8,066 bases of DNA from Candidatus Kapaibacterium sp. (GTDB lineage Bacteria > Bacteroidota > Ignavibacteria > Kapaibacteriales > Kapaibacteriaceae). A program made the position numbers and the translations under genes. Shown piece by piece: positions 7,618-8,066 of the stretch. Every line of letters starts with the position of its first letter. Position 1 is the first letter of the stretch. The DNA lies in contig JAURNF010000149.1 of NCBI GenBank assembly GCA_030830285.1, forward strand, positions 1 through 8,066. Reading direction: 5' to 3'. Below the pieces are notes generated by a model, which was given only the letters and a program-made list of their open reading frames with translations, ran no database searches and was not told where the DNA came from.

Positions 7618-7653
7618 ACGGGGGCGTGGCAACTGAAGTTGCCACGCCCCCGT
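7618..7653 (+). terminator. Intrinsic terminator, probably bidirectional
   Basis: A perfect 16-bp inverted repeat (left arm 7618-7633, right arm 7638-7653) with a TGAA loop at 7634-7637 and a G/C-rich base containing five consecutive G-C pairs. It lies 24 bases after the RND stop. On the plus strand it is followed by TTCTATTA, giving with the last stem base a TTTCTATT tail. On the minus strand it lies 33 bases past the msrB stop, and the tail reads CTGTATTCAA, which is less T-rich. It sits between convergent genes, so it probably ends both transcripts, more strongly for the efflux operon. The strand is given for the better tail. Confidence 0.88.
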
Positions 7654-7686
7654 TTCTATTAGCGTGCTAGTCGAGAGAGTGAACGC

Positions 7687-8066
7687 CTATCGCTTCTTGA
7701 ATGCTAGGGAAGCACTGTTTAGACAATAGCGCAATCCGGTGGGCCGTGGTCCATCCTCGAACACGTGTCCGAGGTGGGCATCGCATCGAGCGCATGTTAC
7801 TTCCGTGCGAACGTCCATCAACGAACGATCCTCATGGAGTGCAATGTTCGTTTTTGCTACCGGATCAAAGAACGACGGCCAGCCTGTTCCTGATTCATAC
7901 TTGGTGTCACTAGAAAAGAGCTCGGTTCCACAGCACCGACAGAGGTAGATGCCGTTCTCATGGTTATCCCAGTACTTGCCTGTAAAGGCACGCTCCGTGC
8001 CCTTTTTCCGCGCAATGCGAAACTCTTCTGATGAGAGTTCGTTCCGCCACTCGTCATCTGACTTTA
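7687..8066 (-). CDS. msrB: Peptide-methionine (R)-S-oxide reductase MsrB, 5' partial
   Basis: Reduces methionine-R-sulfoxide in oxidised proteins back to methionine, using thioredoxin or another thiol donor. Read on the minus strand from 8064, 125 residues are visible before TAG at 7689-7687; the start lies beyond the right edge, as no suitable in-frame start is present. Diagnostic MsrB features, counting from the first complete codon: FTGKYWDNHENGIYLC, SGTGWPSFFDP at 58-68, HLGHVFEDGPRPTGLRYC at 97-114 and NSASLAF. Catalytic Cys is C114 in RYCLNSAS. Two CxxC pairs, C42/C45 and C91/C94, match the structural zinc site; an extra C44 lies inside the first pair. The usual resolving Cys in SGCGWPSF is Thr (T60). 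By comparison with E. coli MsrB (137 aa) only a few N-terminal residues are missing, unless there is a signal peptide or an MsrA fusion upstream. It is convergent to the efflux operon, so no functional link is implied. Confidence 0.95.
   Translation of the reverse strand, partial: KSDDEWRNELSSEEFRIARKKGTERAFTGKYWDNHENGIYLCRCCGTELFSSDTKYESGTGWPSFFDPVAKTNIALHEDRSLMDVRTEVTCARCDAHLGHVFEDGPRPTGLRYCLNSASLAFKKR

Noticed and set aside
7857..8057. A 66-residue minus-strand open frame starting with ATG at the right edge
   Set aside because: It is out of frame with msrB, whose conserved motifs run without interruption through the same bases in another frame. It is a shadow.
1..8066. Mobile elements, CRISPR arrays, tRNA/rRNA genes, riboswitches or phage genes
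   Set aside because: No direct repeat array, transposase, terminal inverted repeats or structured RNA pattern was seen; the sequence is almost entirely accounted for by the listed coding regions.

Overview
The window is a transporter operon on the plus strand, followed by a convergent repair gene at the right edge. It suggests a Gram-negative, didermic bacterium: there are two periplasmic adaptors with lipoprotein-type N-termini, an RND pump and a MacB/Lol-type ABC transporter. Base composition looks close to balanced by eye. The RND pump's motifs (GIVVRNG in TM10, an enlarged TM11-TM12 loop, extra membrane segments mid-protein) and the Lol-like ATPase resemble what I recall from the Bacteroidota/Chlorobi/Ignavibacteria (FCB) side of the tree. 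That assignment is an inference from motif memory, not a search result.

Layout: (1) 1-1056, a HlyD/MacA-type adaptor whose signal peptide is cut by the window edge; (2) 1053-2324, an FtsX/MacB-type ABC permease; (3) 2324-3010, its ATPase with a complete set of ABC motifs; (4) 3046-4161, a second, RND-type adaptor lipoprotein; (5) 4171-7593, a 1140-residue RND pump; (6) 7618-7653, a perfect 16-bp hairpin between convergent genes, probably a two-way terminator; (7) 7687-8066 on the minus strand, a methionine-R-sulfoxide reductase (msrB) that runs off the right edge. No internal stretch of 300 bases lacks a gene.

Genes 1-3 overlap or touch and are probably translationally coupled. They form an ABC-type tripartite exporter (adaptor, permease, ATPase). 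Genes 4-5 form an RND-type exporter (adaptor, pump). The gaps are -4, -1, 35 and 9 bases, with no visible terminator between the sets, so all five are probably one transcript. No TolC-like outer-membrane channel is present; one may lie upstream of the window, and both systems would need one. Substrates cannot be read from the sequence.

The most notable points are the pairing of an ATP-driven and a proton-driven exporter in one operon, an RND pump with about two extra membrane segments and Arg in place of the AcrB TM10 lysine, a short coiled coil ahead of the lipoyl domain in the second adaptor, and an MsrB with Thr where the usual resolving Cys would be. I see no mobile element, CRISPR array, RNA gene or clearly unprecedented system.
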